From the NCBI GenBank assembly GCA_021783725.1, contig JAJXTN010000007.1:1-56946 (forward strand): a DNA stretch of 56,946 bases. Direction: 5' to 3'. The DNA comes from a bacterium. GTDB taxonomy: Bacteria; Patescibacteriota; Saccharimonadia; Saccharimonadales; UBA4665. The position numbers and the translations under genes are program-made. Positions 1-9,900 of the stretch are shown here, piece after piece. The notes beneath the pieces were generated by a model, which made no database searches, was not told the DNA's origin, and saw only the letters and a list, made by a program, of their open reading frames with translations. Numbering within the stretch: position 1 is the stretch's first letter; each line of letters starts with the position of its first letter.

Positions 1-114
1 ATTGATGCCTGGTTAGTTAAGTATCACTCTTACCGGCCACATAAGGCCTTAGGCTACTTGACACCCAATGAATACAAAGCCAAACTAGAAGCTAACGAAG
101 TGGCGCTCATGTAG
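1..114 (+). CDS. IS transposase C-terminus, cut by window start
   Basis: The first 37 codons form an open frame ending in TAG at 112-114. The peptide contains the run HSYRPHKALGYLTPNEY, the typical C-terminal signature of DDE integrase-core transposases of the IS3/IS481 type (YN..RPH.ALG..TP.EY). The catalytic residues lie upstream of the window, so it cannot be judged whether the element is intact. It ends only 18 bp before the nusA promoter, so an insertion sequence abuts that promoter. Family-level call; the IS group is uncertain. Confidence 0.75.
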   Translation: MDAWLVKYHSYRPHKALGYLTPNEYKAKLEANEVALM

Positions 115-131
115 TGAACCTCCACAACTGA

Positions 132-160
132 TTGACTTATAGCATTACAGTAAGTATAAT
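132..160 (+). promoter_or_regulatory. Promoter upstream of nusA
   Basis: TTGACT at 132-137 and TATAAT at 155-160 are separated by 17 bp, which is near consensus for the housekeeping sigma factor. The start would be near 167, only a few bases before the terminator at 174-198, so much of the transcription may stop early. Confidence 0.7.
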
Positions 161-173
161 TATCGCTGTACTG

Positions 174-198
174 TCCGGCCGCTGTGGTCGGATTTTTT
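174..198 (+). terminator. Terminator/attenuator in the nusA leader
   Basis: TCCGGCC (174-180) pairs with GGTCGGA (186-192) around a 5-nt loop, with one G-T wobble, followed by six T. It lies between the promoter at 132-160 and nusA at 284, so it would release a transcript of about 30 nt unless read through. It could instead belong to the upstream insertion sequence. Confidence 0.65.
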
Positions 199-283
199 CA
201 TTCAAAGGCTTAAATATTCCAGCCACAGGCTGTCCTTAATTGAAAATTGTTAAATGTAAAACGAGAATTGGAGACAAACGATC

Positions 284-1444
284 ATGGATCTAGATATGAA
301 ACAACTGGCCGTCGCCATCAGGACGATAGCTGAAGAAAAGAACTTACCGGAAGACGCTGTCAAGGAAGTAGTTGAACAAGCTTTGGCCGCCGCCTATCGC
401 CGTGATTATGGCGATCGCGAGCAAGAAATCCGCGTGTCGATGAATTTGAATACCGGTGATGTAGATGCTTATATCACTAAGGAAATCGTTGACACTGTCG
501 ATAATGAGGCGTTTGAGATTAGTCTTAAAGACGCTAGCGTCATGCGCAAGAATGCCAAAGTTGGTGAAACCATCGAAATCCACCAGAAAGCTCAAGAATT
601 TGGTCGGGTTGCCGCCCAAACTGCTAAGCAGGTGATTCTGCAAAGACTACGTGAAGCCGAGCGTGAGATCATTATGAATGAGTACGAAGACAAAATTGGT
701 ACCGTCATCAACGCAACGGTCGCTCGGGTAGAGGGTAATATCGTCCGAATTGATTTGGGCAAAGCCCAAGGTATCATGCCGCGCAGTGAGCAAATCCAGA
801 ATGAGCGCTACTATCCTGGTCAGCGCCTAAAAGTCTTCTTGAAAGACGTCGAGCGCGGTTTTCGTGGTCCACAACTAGTCGTTAGCCGTGGCAATAAAGA
901 ATTTATGGAATGGTTATTCCGCGGTGAAGTTCCCGAGATGGAGAGTGGCGCCGTGGAGATCAAGGGTATTGCCCGTGAAGCCGGTGTTCGCAGTAAAATC
1001 GCCGTGGCCAGCAATGTCCCAGGTGTAGATCCAGTTGGAACTTTTGTCGGTGGTCATGGCACGCGAGTTAATGCTGTAATGAGTGAAGTTGGTGAACAGG
1101 AAAAAATTGATATTATCGTTTGGAAAGAAACTCCAACCGAATTCATAGCTGAAGCTTTGAGTCCAACCAAGGTCAGTAAAGTTATCATCGACGACAAGAA
1201 CAAGAAAGCCAAAGTATTAGTACCTGAAGATCAATTGAGTATTGCGATAGGTAAAAGTGGTCAAAACGTTCGCTTGGCTAGCAAATTAACTGGCTACGAA
1301 CTAGACATTGAAGCCGATAAATCGGCCGCTGTTGTTAGTGAAGGTGTCATTGAAACTACCGAATTACCAAAGATTCCGAAACTCAAGAAGAAGAGTGATC
1401 TCGAGAATTCATTGCTAGAAGCCATTGAAGAGCACGGCGAATAG
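284..1444 (+). CDS. nusA: Transcription termination/antitermination factor NusA
   Basis: NusA binds RNA polymerase and nascent RNA and modulates pausing, termination and antitermination. The 386 residues show the N-terminal polymerase-binding domain (about 1-125), an S1 RNA-binding domain starting near IGTVINATVARVEG (about 137-200), then two KH domains; the GKSGQNVRLASKLTGYELDI segment near 325 is the last KH motif. There are no C-terminal acidic repeats, as in short NusA proteins. GGAG sits 10 nt before the ATG. The usual partners rimP and infB are not adjacent. A terminator in its own leader suggests control by attenuation. Confidence 0.95.
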   Translation: MDLDMKQLAVAIRTIAEEKNLPEDAVKEVVEQALAAAYRRDYGDREQEIRVSMNLNTGDVDAYITKEIVDTVDNEAFEISLKDASVMRKNAKVGETIEIHQKAQEFGRVAAQTAKQVILQRLREAEREIIMNEYEDKIGTVINATVARVEGNIVRIDLGKAQGIMPRSEQIQNERYYPGQRLKVFLKDVERGFRGPQLVVSRGNKEFMEWLFRGEVPEMESGAVEIKGIAREAGVRSKIAVASNVPGVDPVGTFVGGHGTRVNAVMSEVGEQEKIDIIVWKETPTEFIAEALSPTKVSKVIIDDKNKKAKVLVPEDQLSIAIGKSGQNVRLASKLTGYELDIEADKSAAVVSEGVIETTELPKIPKLKKKSDLENSLLEAIEEHGE

Positions 1445-1480
1445 ACCAAACATTGTTCCATACCTAGCCATATCTAACCC

Positions 1481-1864
1481 ATGCCGACGATAGAAAATCA
1501 TCAGAATAAATCCAGTTATTTACGCGTTCATAGGCTAGCCGGTGCGTTTTTGGCTTTATCGGGCGCCACATTAGTAGCTGGTGATTACGCGTCGATAGCT
1601 AATGCTGTCTATGATTTTAAAATAGAAAATATTTGCCAGACAGCTGAAATCCCTGAAGGATATACATGTATGAGTTCCATAAGGGACACAATGGGTATCG
1701 GCGAAGGTGTATTGAGGGGTGTGGTTGGTATCGCCTTGTTTTCGGTCGGTACAACAACTTTATTACGATCATTTGGCTATAAAACTAAACCAGATATAAA
1801 GTTGTCGCCAACATTCCTATCGGTAGCTCAAGCTATCAATGAAAGATCTAATAATTCGCACTAG
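1481..1864 (+). CDS. Small hypothetical membrane protein
   Basis: Unrecognised 127-residue protein. Two hydrophobic segments are visible, about residues 18-40 (LAGAFLALSGATLVAGDYAS) and 85-105 (VLRGVVGIALFSVGTTTLL), with a loop between them carrying two cysteines. This suggests a two-span membrane protein with an extracytoplasmic loop that might hold a disulfide. It lies 36 bp after nusA with no clear promoter or strong Shine-Dalgarno sequence, so it may be read from the nusA transcript. No function can be assigned. Confidence 0.6.
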   Translation: MPTIENHQNKSSYLRVHRLAGAFLALSGATLVAGDYASIANAVYDFKIENICQTAEIPEGYTCMSSIRDTMGIGEGVLRGVVGIALFSVGTTTLLRSFGYKTKPDIKLSPTFLSVAQAINERSNNSH

Positions 1865-1953
1865 ACGAACGAGATTAGCACCTTTAATCCATAGTATTCC
1901 AGTGGAATAATATGTCGACACTAGCGAAGCGTCCCTCAACAGAATCGTAATAG

Positions 1954-1990
1954 TTAGCACTCTTGACTGTAGAGTGCCAAATGCTATTAT
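1954..1990 (+). promoter_or_regulatory. CIRCE operator overlapping the clpC promoter
   Basis: TTAGCACTC (1954-1962), a 9-nt spacer and GAGTGCCAA (1972-1980) match the CIRCE consensus with one arm mismatch. CIRCE is the operator of the heat-shock repressor HrcA, which is not encoded in this window. The spacer carries the -35 box TTGACT (1963-1968), and TATTAT (1985-1990) is the -10 box with a 16-bp spacing, so bound HrcA would block polymerase. The same module precedes clpP at 23190. Confidence 0.88.
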
Positions 1991-1996
1991 AGATGT

Positions 1997-2056
1997 ATGC
2001 AATTATCTGTACCTGTACTTAGATATAGCAAGAATATAGGAGGGCAAAACATATGA
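1997..2056 (+). CDS. Predicted leaderless 19-codon leader peptide of clpC
   Basis: An ATG lies at 1997, seven bases after the -10 box, exactly where clpP itself starts relative to its identical promoter. The frame runs 19 codons and stops at TGA 2054-2056, overlapping the clpC ATG (2053-2055) as ATGA. The clpC Shine-Dalgarno AGGAGGG (2039-2045) lies inside it and encodes GlyGly. Placement suggests a translated leader coupled to clpC. Too short to prove coding; it may simply reflect duplication of the promoter module. Confidence 0.45.
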   Translation: MQLSVPVLRYSKNIGGQNI

Positions 2057-4533
2057 TGCCGAATAGTCCAGATTTTCAAGAATTTCTTAATCATTTAACC
2101 ACTAATGCTTTACAAAGTTTGAAACACGCTGATGCCATCGCTCGTAGCTTTGGCAGTGCCTATGTTGGCACGGAGCATTTGTTGTTGGGATTGTTGGCTC
2201 AAGACGGCAGTATGGCCTCAAAGATTCTCGAAGGCACCGGTGTAACTCTCGACCGAGCGCGAATGGCGCTCAACTTAACACCCAAAACACTGGTTATTAA
2301 TGTCGGTGCTAAAGGTCTAAGTGAAACCGCAAAGTTGACACTCAAAATGGCTTATGACGTGGCCCAAGATTATAGCCAAGAATATTGTGGAACCGAACAC
2401 ATCCTATATAGCATCTTATCTCAGAAAAATGCCCGGGCGACTATCTTGCTACGCGACATGAATGTTAATGTCGCTGGCTTAACCCACGAATTGGAACAAT
2501 TCCTGAACCGTCAGCAATACGAAGAAAATGAAGTTGGCGCTGATGGCAAACGTCGTGGTGGCAAAAAAGCCAAGAAAACGGCCCTAGATTTCTTTGGGAC
2601 TGATTTGACGGCTCAAGCCCGCGAAGGCAAGTTAGATCCTGTAGTTGGACGCGAGAATCAAATTCGCCGAGTTATTACGATCTTGAACCGACGAACTAAA
2701 AACAATCCAGTACTCATCGGTGAGCCCGGTGTAGGTAAAACCGCAATTGTAGAAGGCTTGGCACAGCGAATTGTATCTGAGGATGTGCCGGATAGTTTGA
2801 TAGATAAACGAATTATTATGCTTGACCTAGCTGGTATGATTGCCGGTACTAAATATCGGGGTGAATTTGAAGAGAGATTGAAAAAAGTCATGGCTGAACT
2901 CGAGAAAGACACTAAAGCAATAGTATTCATAGACGAGTTACATTTAATCGTTGGCGCCGGCTCAGCGGAAGGATCAATGGATGCAGGTAATATCCTTAAG
3001 CCGTCTCTAGCTCGTGGCAAAATTCAGGTTATCGGGGCTACTACGACTTCAGAATACACTAAGCACATTGAAAAAGATGCGGCTCTAGAACGCCGTTTCC
3101 AGCCGATTCAGGTGCCAGAAACCACCCCAGGTGAGACCTTGGCGATTCTAAAAGGTTTGCGCAAACATTATGAGAATTTCCACGGTGTGAAACTGAGCGA
3201 TGAAGTGTTAGAGGACGCCGTGACGCTGTCAAAACGTTATGTCAATGATCGGTTTATGCCTGACAAGGCCATTGATCTAATTGATGAGACCTCGGCTTAT
3301 TTACGAGTTGATCAAGGCAAAACCAGTCCCGAAGTCCGAAAGCTTCAAAAAGAATTAAAGCTCATGAATGCTCGCATAGAAGAAGCTGTCGAAAGCGAAG
3401 ATTACGAGAAAGCCGCTCAATATAAAACCCGAGCTAGCCAGATCAATGATGAACTAGTTAAACTCCAAGCCAGCAACAAGCAAAATAAACGTTTGGTTGT
3501 GTCCAGTGAAGATTTAGCTGATGTTGTGTCCAGGATGACCGGTGTCCCAGTCAAGAAAGTCATTCGTAGCGAAGCTAAATATTTGTTGACACTCGAGAAA
3601 ACCTTGAGTAAGTATGTCATCGGGCAAGATGAAGCCGTCAAAGCTGTATCGAACGCCGTGCGACGCAATCGCAGTGGCATTAGTAGTGATCAACGACCAA
3701 TAGGCTCTTTCATTTTCTTGGGTCCAACGGGAGTTGGCAAAACAGAGCTAGCTAGAGTTTTGGCCCGCGAATTTTTTGGTAATGAAAGTGCGCTAGTCAA
3801 AATTGACATGAGTGAATTCAGTGAGCATCACAATGTGTCACGTCTAGTTGGCGCACCGGCTGGTTATGTCGGTTATGATGACGGCGGACAATTAACTGAC
3901 AAAATTCGTCGGCAACCTTACAGTCTAGTACTGTTTGATGAAATCGAAAAAGCCCACCCCGACGTATTTAATATGATGCTGCAGATGCTTGAGGATGGTT
4001 ATTTGTCTGACGCCAAAGGTCGTCGTATTGATTTCACTAATACGATTGTCATCATGACCAGCAACGTCGGTGCCAACAAATTGCAGAAAGAAGTACAATT
4101 AGGTTTTCATGCAACCAAAGCCAGTGAACTAAAGGATTTAGACGCTTTACATGAAGCCAACAAATCCAACGTTCAAGATGAGTTAAAGAAACTGTTAAGA
4201 CCGGAATTATTGAACCGGATTGACAAAACGATTGTTTTTCGAGCCCTAACTCGTAAAGATATCTATCGAATCATTGATTTGCAAATTGATGAGCTAAAAA
4301 ATCGTCTGTTGCGCAAGGGAATTAGCATTGAGTTAAATAAGGGTGCCAAACAGTATCTATTAGATAATGGCTATGATTCGCATAACGGTGTTCGTCCTCT
4401 GCGACGTTTAATCCAAGAGACTATTGAAGATCATTTAGCTTTAGAATTACTTGATGATAACTATTCCAAAGGTGATATTATTCAAGTAGCCGCTAAAGAC
4501 GGCGAACTTGCCTATGTTACCGCCAACGAATAA
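2053..4533 (+). CDS. clpC: ATP-dependent Clp protease ATPase subunit ClpC
   Basis: Hexameric AAA+ unfoldase that feeds substrates into ClpP. The 826 residues comprise a double Clp-N repeat (about 1-150), AAA-1 with Walker A GEPGVGKT near 223 and Walker B FIDELH near 292, a UVR-type middle segment ([19 protein letters not shown], about 440-470), AAA-2 with GPTGVGKT near 557, and a C-terminal small domain. The UVR segment points to ClpC rather than ClpB. An LGF tripeptide near 683 matches the ClpP-docking loop. AGGAGGG precedes the start; the second codon is also ATG. CIRCE upstream indicates HrcA control, shared with clpP. Confidence 0.95.
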   Translation: MMPNSPDFQEFLNHLTTNALQSLKHADAIARSFGSAYVGTEHLLLGLLAQDGSMASKILEGTGVTLDRARMALNLTPKTLVINVGAKGLSETAKLTLKMAYDVAQDYSQEYCGTEHILYSILSQKNARATILLRDMNVNVAGLTHELEQFLNRQQYEENEVGADGKRRGGKKAKKTALDFFGTDLTAQAREGKLDPVVGRENQIRRVITILNRRTKNNPVLIGEPGVGKTAIVEGLAQRIVSEDVPDSLIDKRIIMLDLAGMIAGTKYRGEFEERLKKVMAELEKDTKAIVFIDELHLIVGAGSAEGSMDAGNILKPSLARGKIQVIGATTTSEYTKHIEKDAALERRFQPIQVPETTPGETLAILKGLRKHYENFHGVKLSDEVLEDAVTLSKRYVNDRFMPDKAIDLIDETSAYLRVDQGKTSPEVRKLQKELKLMNARIEEAVESEDYEKAAQYKTRASQINDELVKLQASNKQNKRLVVSSEDLADVVSRMTGVPVKKVIRSEAKYLLTLEKTLSKYVIGQDEAVKAVSNAVRRNRSGISSDQRPIGSFIFLGPTGVGKTELARVLAREFFGNESALVKIDMSEFSEHHNVSRLVGAPAGYVGYDDGGQLTDKIRRQPYSLVLFDEIEKAHPDVFNMMLQMLEDGYLSDAKGRRIDFTNTIVIMTSNVGANKLQKEVQLGFHATKASELKDLDALHEANKSNVQDELKKLLRPELLNRIDKTIVFRALTRKDIYRIIDLQIDELKNRLLRKGISIELNKGAKQYLLDNGYDSHNGVRPLRRLIQETIEDHLALELLDDNYSKGDIIQVAAKDGELAYVTANE

Positions 4534-5521
4534 CCATTCGCCAACACCAAAACGCCACCACGCCTATACCCTGGTGTTTCTATTAGTTTTGCTGGTGATA
4601 GTTGGGGTATTAGCTTCACAGCGTCAAGCTCTATATGATCAGTGGCGACTGTATAACTATGTCGCTCCAACCGCTGTCGCCAACTTAGCCACTCAAGATA
4701 CAATGACAGCCTACGCTCGTCGAATTTTCTACGTTAATCACCCTAAAATTACATCAGGCTCTGATTTTAGTCTATCTTGTCCCAATAATGGCGGTGAGAA
4801 AACGATAATTTTGGGCTGCTATCATGGCGGTCAACTCGGAATCACGTTATTGGCGGTTAATGATCCGTTATTAAACGGTGTCGAGCAGGTGACCGCCGCT
4901 CATGAAATGTTGCACTCGGCTTACGATCGATTGAGCTCAAGCGAGAAAAAGCGAGTCGATACTATGTTGCAAGATTACTACCAAACCGGACTTAAAGACC
5001 AACGTATCGTGTCGATTCTAGATGCTTACAGAAAATCTGAGCCTAATGATGTCGTTAATGAAATGCATTCAATATTTGGTACCGAAATCAGTAACTTACC
5101 ACCGTCGCTGGAACAATATTACAAACGTTACTTCACCAACCGAGCCCAAGTAGCAGCTTTTGCCGCCCATTATCAATCAGAATTTACCAGCCGGCAGGCG
5201 TTCATTAGTTCGGCGTCAGCTCAATTGGTAGTCCTAAAATCCCAAATTGACAGCCTTGAAAGTGACCTGGCGGTTAAACTGGCGGCTATCAATACCGAAC
5301 GCAGTCGACTCGACGCCTTACGTCATTCGGATCCGGCTGCTTATAATGCTAGCATCGCTAGCTATAACCAACTGGTCGATAGTTATAACGTTGAAGTAAA
5401 TCGTCTACAAGCTTTAATCAACCAATATAATACTCTTGTTGATCGGATGAATGCCGTGGCATTAGAAGAGAATCAATTGGTTAAAGAGCTCAGCGGTACC
5501 TCGACGACGATCAATAATTAA
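4508..5521 (+). CDS. Membrane-anchored HExxH-motif protein, putative metallopeptidase
   Basis: Unassigned family. From a TTG start (ATG alternative at 4514) the protein has a short cytoplasmic tail, one membrane segment at about residues 20-38 (LVFLLVLLVIVGVLA), then an extracytoplasmic domain with TAAHEMLHSAYDRL near residue 130. HEMLH fits the HExxH zinc-binding motif, with aspartate and glutamate candidates downstream for a third ligand. Residues about 230-325 are rich in Leu/Ser/Asn heptads (LVVLKSQIDSLESDLAVKL), suggesting a coiled coil. It overlaps the end of clpC by 26 bp, so it is probably translated from the clpC transcript and stress-induced with it. Protease activity is inferred only from the motif. 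Confidence 0.75.
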   Translation: MPMLPPTNNHSPTPKRHHAYTLVFLLVLLVIVGVLASQRQALYDQWRLYNYVAPTAVANLATQDTMTAYARRIFYVNHPKITSGSDFSLSCPNNGGEKTIILGCYHGGQLGITLLAVNDPLLNGVEQVTAAHEMLHSAYDRLSSSEKKRVDTMLQDYYQTGLKDQRIVSILDAYRKSEPNDVVNEMHSIFGTEISNLPPSLEQYYKRYFTNRAQVAAFAAHYQSEFTSRQAFISSASAQLVVLKSQIDSLESDLAVKLAAINTERSRLDALRHSDPAAYNASIASYNQLVDSYNVEVNRLQALINQYNTLVDRMNAVALEENQLVKELSGTSTTINN

Positions 5522-5569
5522 TTGATTTAACTTACAACTTTATAAACTTTATAAACTTCAACATAGAAG

Positions 5570-5578
5570 TGCTAAAAT
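5570..5578 (+). promoter_or_regulatory. Extended -10 promoter of radA
   Basis: TGCTAAAAT (5570-5578) is an extended -10 element with TG one base ahead of the hexamer. No good -35 box is visible. The start would be near 5585, giving a leader of about 16 nt that contains AAGGGG before the GTG at 5601. Confidence 0.5.
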
Positions 5579-5600
5579 TTTAAGATAATAAGGGGTTTCT

Positions 5601-6950
5601 GTGGCCAAAAGACCAACAACACAATATGTCTGTAGCAATTGCGGGTTTTCAACAACCAGTTGGAGCGGTAAATGTCCAGCTTGTGGTGAATGGAACACCC
5701 TAGCCGAACAACTAACTCCTGCGTCGATTGCCGGTAGTGTCGCCCACGGTCAAAGATTAGTTTCAGAATCGGTTGGAGTATCAGTTAAAGCCGATCAGCC
5801 ACGTTTAGTGAGTGGCATGAAAGAAGTCGATGAAGTTTTCGGTGGCGGGATAGTCGCTGGAAGCGTTAATTTGATAGCCGGGCAACCAGGTATCGGTAAA
5901 AGTACTCTGTTATTACAGTTAGCCTATGCTGTCGCCGCTAAAACACCGGTGCTGTATATAAGTGGTGAAGAATCGTTGCACCAAATAGGCTTGCGCGCCC
6001 AACGCTTGGGGACTCTGCGTAATGAACTACAATTAGCAACCAGTAGTTCGGCTGATGATATCGCCGCGACGATTGCTGGAGGCGAATATAAAGTAGTCGT
6101 AGTGGATTCAATTCAAACTGTGACTTGTAGTGCTATCGCTTCATCGGCCGGTACGGTGTCGCAAATCACCAATAGTACACAATTGTTAACTTTGGCCGCT
6201 AAGCAAAGCAATACAGCGGTCATATTGGTCGGACATGTCACTAAAGAGGGAGCGATAGCTGGGCCAAAAGTTTTAGAACACGTTGTCGATGTGGTCCTGC
6301 AGTTAGAGGGCGACCGGTACGGTGGTTTTAAGGTCCTTAGAGCTGTCAAAAATCGTTTTGGGTCAACTGATGAAGCCGCCATCTTTGAAATGGTCGAGCA
6401 GGGCTTAAAACCAGTCGACAACCCGTCGGCGGCTTTGTTATCAGAGAGGCAGGTTAGTGATGGATCGATAGTTCTAGCGACCCTAGAGGGTACCCGACCT
6501 TTATTAGTTGAAGTTCAGGCTTTAGTTAATCCGACTAGTTATGGCTATCCGAAGCGCGCAGCTAGTGGATTTGACTTGAACAGACTAAATCTATTAGTGG
6601 CGATGCTCGAACGTCGGACGAAACTCAAACTAGCCGATCAAGATATCTACATCAACATCGTCGGTGGTATGCAGATTCGCGAACCGGGAGCCGATCTAGC
6701 TGTCTGTTTAGCTATCGGATCAGCCGCTAAAGGCCTGCAACTCAAACAGAATTCAGTGGTGTTCGGAGAAGTCGGGTTGAGTGGAGAGGTTCGTCATGTG
6801 ACGCACGCCGACAAGCGTTTGAATGAAGCTAAAAAGCTCGGATTTGATGGGGGCATTGGCCCGCAACAAAAAACTGGTAAAAAACTCACCGGACTACACG
6901 GCGTCAGCGATGTCCGAAGTGCCCTCAATCATTTTCTAGAAAAAGACTAA
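5601..6950 (+). CDS. radA: DNA repair protein RadA
   Basis: RadA is a RecA-like, DnaB-related helicase that promotes branch migration in recombination. The 449 residues show a C4 zinc finger (YVCSNCGF...CPACGEW, about 9-30), a RecA-like ATPase with Walker A GQPGIGKST near 93, the diagnostic KNRFG motif near 250, and a C-terminal Lon-like domain that lacks a protease active site. The start is GTG with AAGGGG upstream. Its stop overlaps the convergent penicillin-binding protein gene by 4 bp. The zinc finger is intact here, in contrast to the cysteine loss in RpoC and L36. Confidence 0.95.
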   Translation: MAKRPTTQYVCSNCGFSTTSWSGKCPACGEWNTLAEQLTPASIAGSVAHGQRLVSESVGVSVKADQPRLVSGMKEVDEVFGGGIVAGSVNLIAGQPGIGKSTLLLQLAYAVAAKTPVLYISGEESLHQIGLRAQRLGTLRNELQLATSSSADDIAATIAGGEYKVVVVDSIQTVTCSAIASSAGTVSQITNSTQLLTLAAKQSNTAVILVGHVTKEGAIAGPKVLEHVVDVVLQLEGDRYGGFKVLRAVKNRFGSTDEAAIFEMVEQGLKPVDNPSAALLSERQVSDGSIVLATLEGTRPLLVEVQALVNPTSYGYPKRAASGFDLNRLNLLVAMLERRTKLKLADQDIYINIVGGMQIREPGADLAVCLAIGSAAKGLQLKQNSVVFGEVGLSGEVRHVTHADKRLNEAKKLGFDGGIGPQQKTGKKLTGLHGVSDVRSALNHFLEKD

Positions 6951-9900
6951 TGAACCGTAGTCGGTGAGCTAACGTCACCAGCACTATCCTTTACAGCTAT
7001 AGATGTACCTTTTGGAGCAGCCGTAGCTAAAGCTGTACAACTTTGAGAAGTTGTAGAACATAGAGCAAGCGTAGGATTATCTGTCCGATAGACGGTATAG
7101 GTGCCACTTCCACCGCTCCAAGAAACATTTAGACTAGCACCAGTAACTTTAGCCTCAACTCCGGTAATACCAGTTGGTGTAGGTGCGACTGGTGCAGGAA
7201 CGAGTGTAATTGTTGAACTGTCGGTGCCAGAATACAGCACGCTGTCTGTAACAGTCGCTATTAAATTGCCACTACCACTCGCTGTTGGGATGTAGTAAAA
7301 CGTTTTGGAGACCGGGGAAGTGTCATTGGCGTCGATAGTATAGCTGTAGATTGATTGGCCATTAAGTGTAACCGTGATCACTCCAGGGAAATTGGCGTAT
7401 TGCGGATCTGTCAGGGCGTGGGTGCCTTGGGAGGCAGTCACTGTAATGCTACAACCTTGACCGCCGTTGTCGGTGGCGTTGCAGGTAAGTCCAGCCGGAG
7501 CAGTCAGCGTAACGGTCGGTGGGCTGTCGCCACAGTTATGAACGTTGTCAGTGGCGGCTGTAGCCGACGCGCTACTGGTGTTTTTGTTCAGGGTACCGTC
7601 AACGAAATGATCGATAGAGAAAGCACTGACGTTACTATTGCCGCCAGAAGTCTGCTTGGCGAGGTCTGGAGTACAGGTAGTGGCTATCAATCCGGATACT
7701 TTATCGGTCACTTGAGCTGTGCTACCGGTTTTAGGCTGATACCAACCGGGGTATATGTCGGTGCTAGGCGATGGTTCGACTGATCCGAGACCAACATGAT
7801 TGGTTATGACAAAAGCTGGCGCCGTTTTGATAGTCGGCGGTTGAACCCAGTTAACTGGTTTAAGTCCGGCGTGGGCAAACTCCATCATGCCCCGGGTTAG
7901 GGGTTCGGTCATGTTTTCCATGTGGTGGCCGGCCATGGCTTTGTTGCGGGTATGGTAACCAACCCAGCTAACAACTGCATATTGCGTCGACCAACTAGTC
8001 ATTAGACCGTCGAAGTTGTCGTTGGTAGTTCCGGTTTTGACTGCGAAATCCCATCCATTATCATGCTGGAACTTTTGAGATCCGGCTGACAAATAGCTAG
8101 CATTTGGGTCACTAAGCATATTATTCATTATATAAGCGGTATCGGGGCTAATAACTTGAGTGCCTTTGGGCTGAGTCCATTTATATATGGTGTTACCGCT
8201 AGCATCAGTGATTTGGAGGATGAAAGTTCGCGGGATGGCATTCCCAAGTCGACCTAATGTCGCCAAACCATTGACATGATCATCTAGGTGCAGGAATGCG
8301 CCATCACCAATAGCTGATGAAGGATAGCAGGCGGTGGTATCGGCGGCAGTGGCGTTCGATAAGTCCGTACCAGCTGCATAGCAGTTGTACGCACTCTGAT
8401 GTTGACTCTGTAAGTAGGTGTTGGCCATCATAGCCGAAGCTGTACTAATAGTTTTGTTGACGCCGGCTTGTATCATGGCTTTGACGGCGGGCACGTTACG
8501 TGAACCACCCAAAGCATAGCGTAGAGTTAATGGTCCAGGATAGCGAAAATCGTAATCCCACAAACAGTTGGCATTTTTGTCGTTCCTAGGGTTGTTTTTG
8601 TTGGTACAAGGGTAGCCAGCACCAGTGACTGGGTCAATAATCGGTCCTTGGGTGTCGTACAGAACCGATCCAGCTCCAGCGTTCATTCCTTGATTATTGA
8701 TGAGAGTTGAATAGTCATAGGGCTTGAAGCTAGATCCTGGTGGTATCAAGACTTGGTCGGCGAAGTTGATTTGACCATATTCTGGTTGGTTAAAATCGAC
8801 CCCACCGACTAGAGCTTCAATTTGACCAGTTGGTACATTCTCGAGTACGGTCGCTTCCTCATCACCGCCGTATCGTTTGACATTTGCTAGATTACTGGCG
8901 ACCAAAGCTTCGGCTTTATTCTGGAAACTAACATTTAAGGTCGTGATAATTTTCCAGCCTCCTTGAGCTACCATCTGAGCGGTGTATTTCTGAATCAGTT
9001 GGTTTTTGGCAGCCAGTACGAAGTAAGGAGCTTTCATGTTGCTGTATTTGCTTTGTAGTGGCTGTACTTGAGCCAAAACGTCAACTTGTTTGGCGGCTTC
9101 GGCTTGAGCTTTGGTGATATATCCCTGTTTATACATTTGGTCTAGTATGTATTGCTGGCGACCAATCAGAGCACCCTTATCGAAAGTGTTGCTAGCCGCT
9201 GAGTTGAAAGTTGTACTGCCATATGGTGAATAGTAGTTAGGAGACTGAGGAATGGCTGCCAGCATCGCCGCTTGGGCCAAGCTCAAATCCTTGGCACTGA
9301 CATGGAAATAGTCTTGGGCGGCCGTTTCGACTCCATAATCAAGACCTCCGTAAGGCGCCATATTCAGATAGCCGGTCAAAATGTCGTCTTTGGTGTATTG
9401 CTTTTCCAGCTCTACCGACAGGATTAATTCTTTAACTTTTCTGGTCACTGTTCGATTTTCGGTCCAATTTTCATTTAATTTAACCAACTGCTGAGTAATC
9501 GTAGAGCCACCTTGCAATGATCCACCACCTCCAATGGTGTCGTGGATGGCGGCCCGTATTATACCTCGAACGTCGAATGCCCCTTCGTGGTAGAAGTTCT
9601 TGTCTTCAATAGCCACTGTGGCCTCTTTCATATAAGGGGAGATTTGATCTGTCGTAACCGGAGTTCGCTTAACTGCGTTATAGTCTTGCCATAACAGTAC
9701 TTTGCCGGTGCGATCCCAGTAGGTGATACTGCCACCGATATTACCAGCCAGATCTTTAATTTTTGGCAAATCTTTGCGAAAATATGCGAATAAACCAATG
9801 GTTAGGAAAAAGCCAATGACGATAGCGATGCCGACAATTTTCAGGGCCATAATGCCACCCTCTTGGCTAAACCAGTATTGAGCCAGCCGTTTAGGGCGCA

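Noticed and set aside
1817-2002. Minus-strand 61-codon frame over the clpC promoter
   Set aside because: It covers the CIRCE element and promoter and the end of the preceding gene, and has no protein-like features.
7101-7783. Plus-strand open frames opposite the penicillin-binding protein gene
   Set aside because: They are antisense shadows of a long, well-supported coding region; no promoter or ribosome-binding site is seen.
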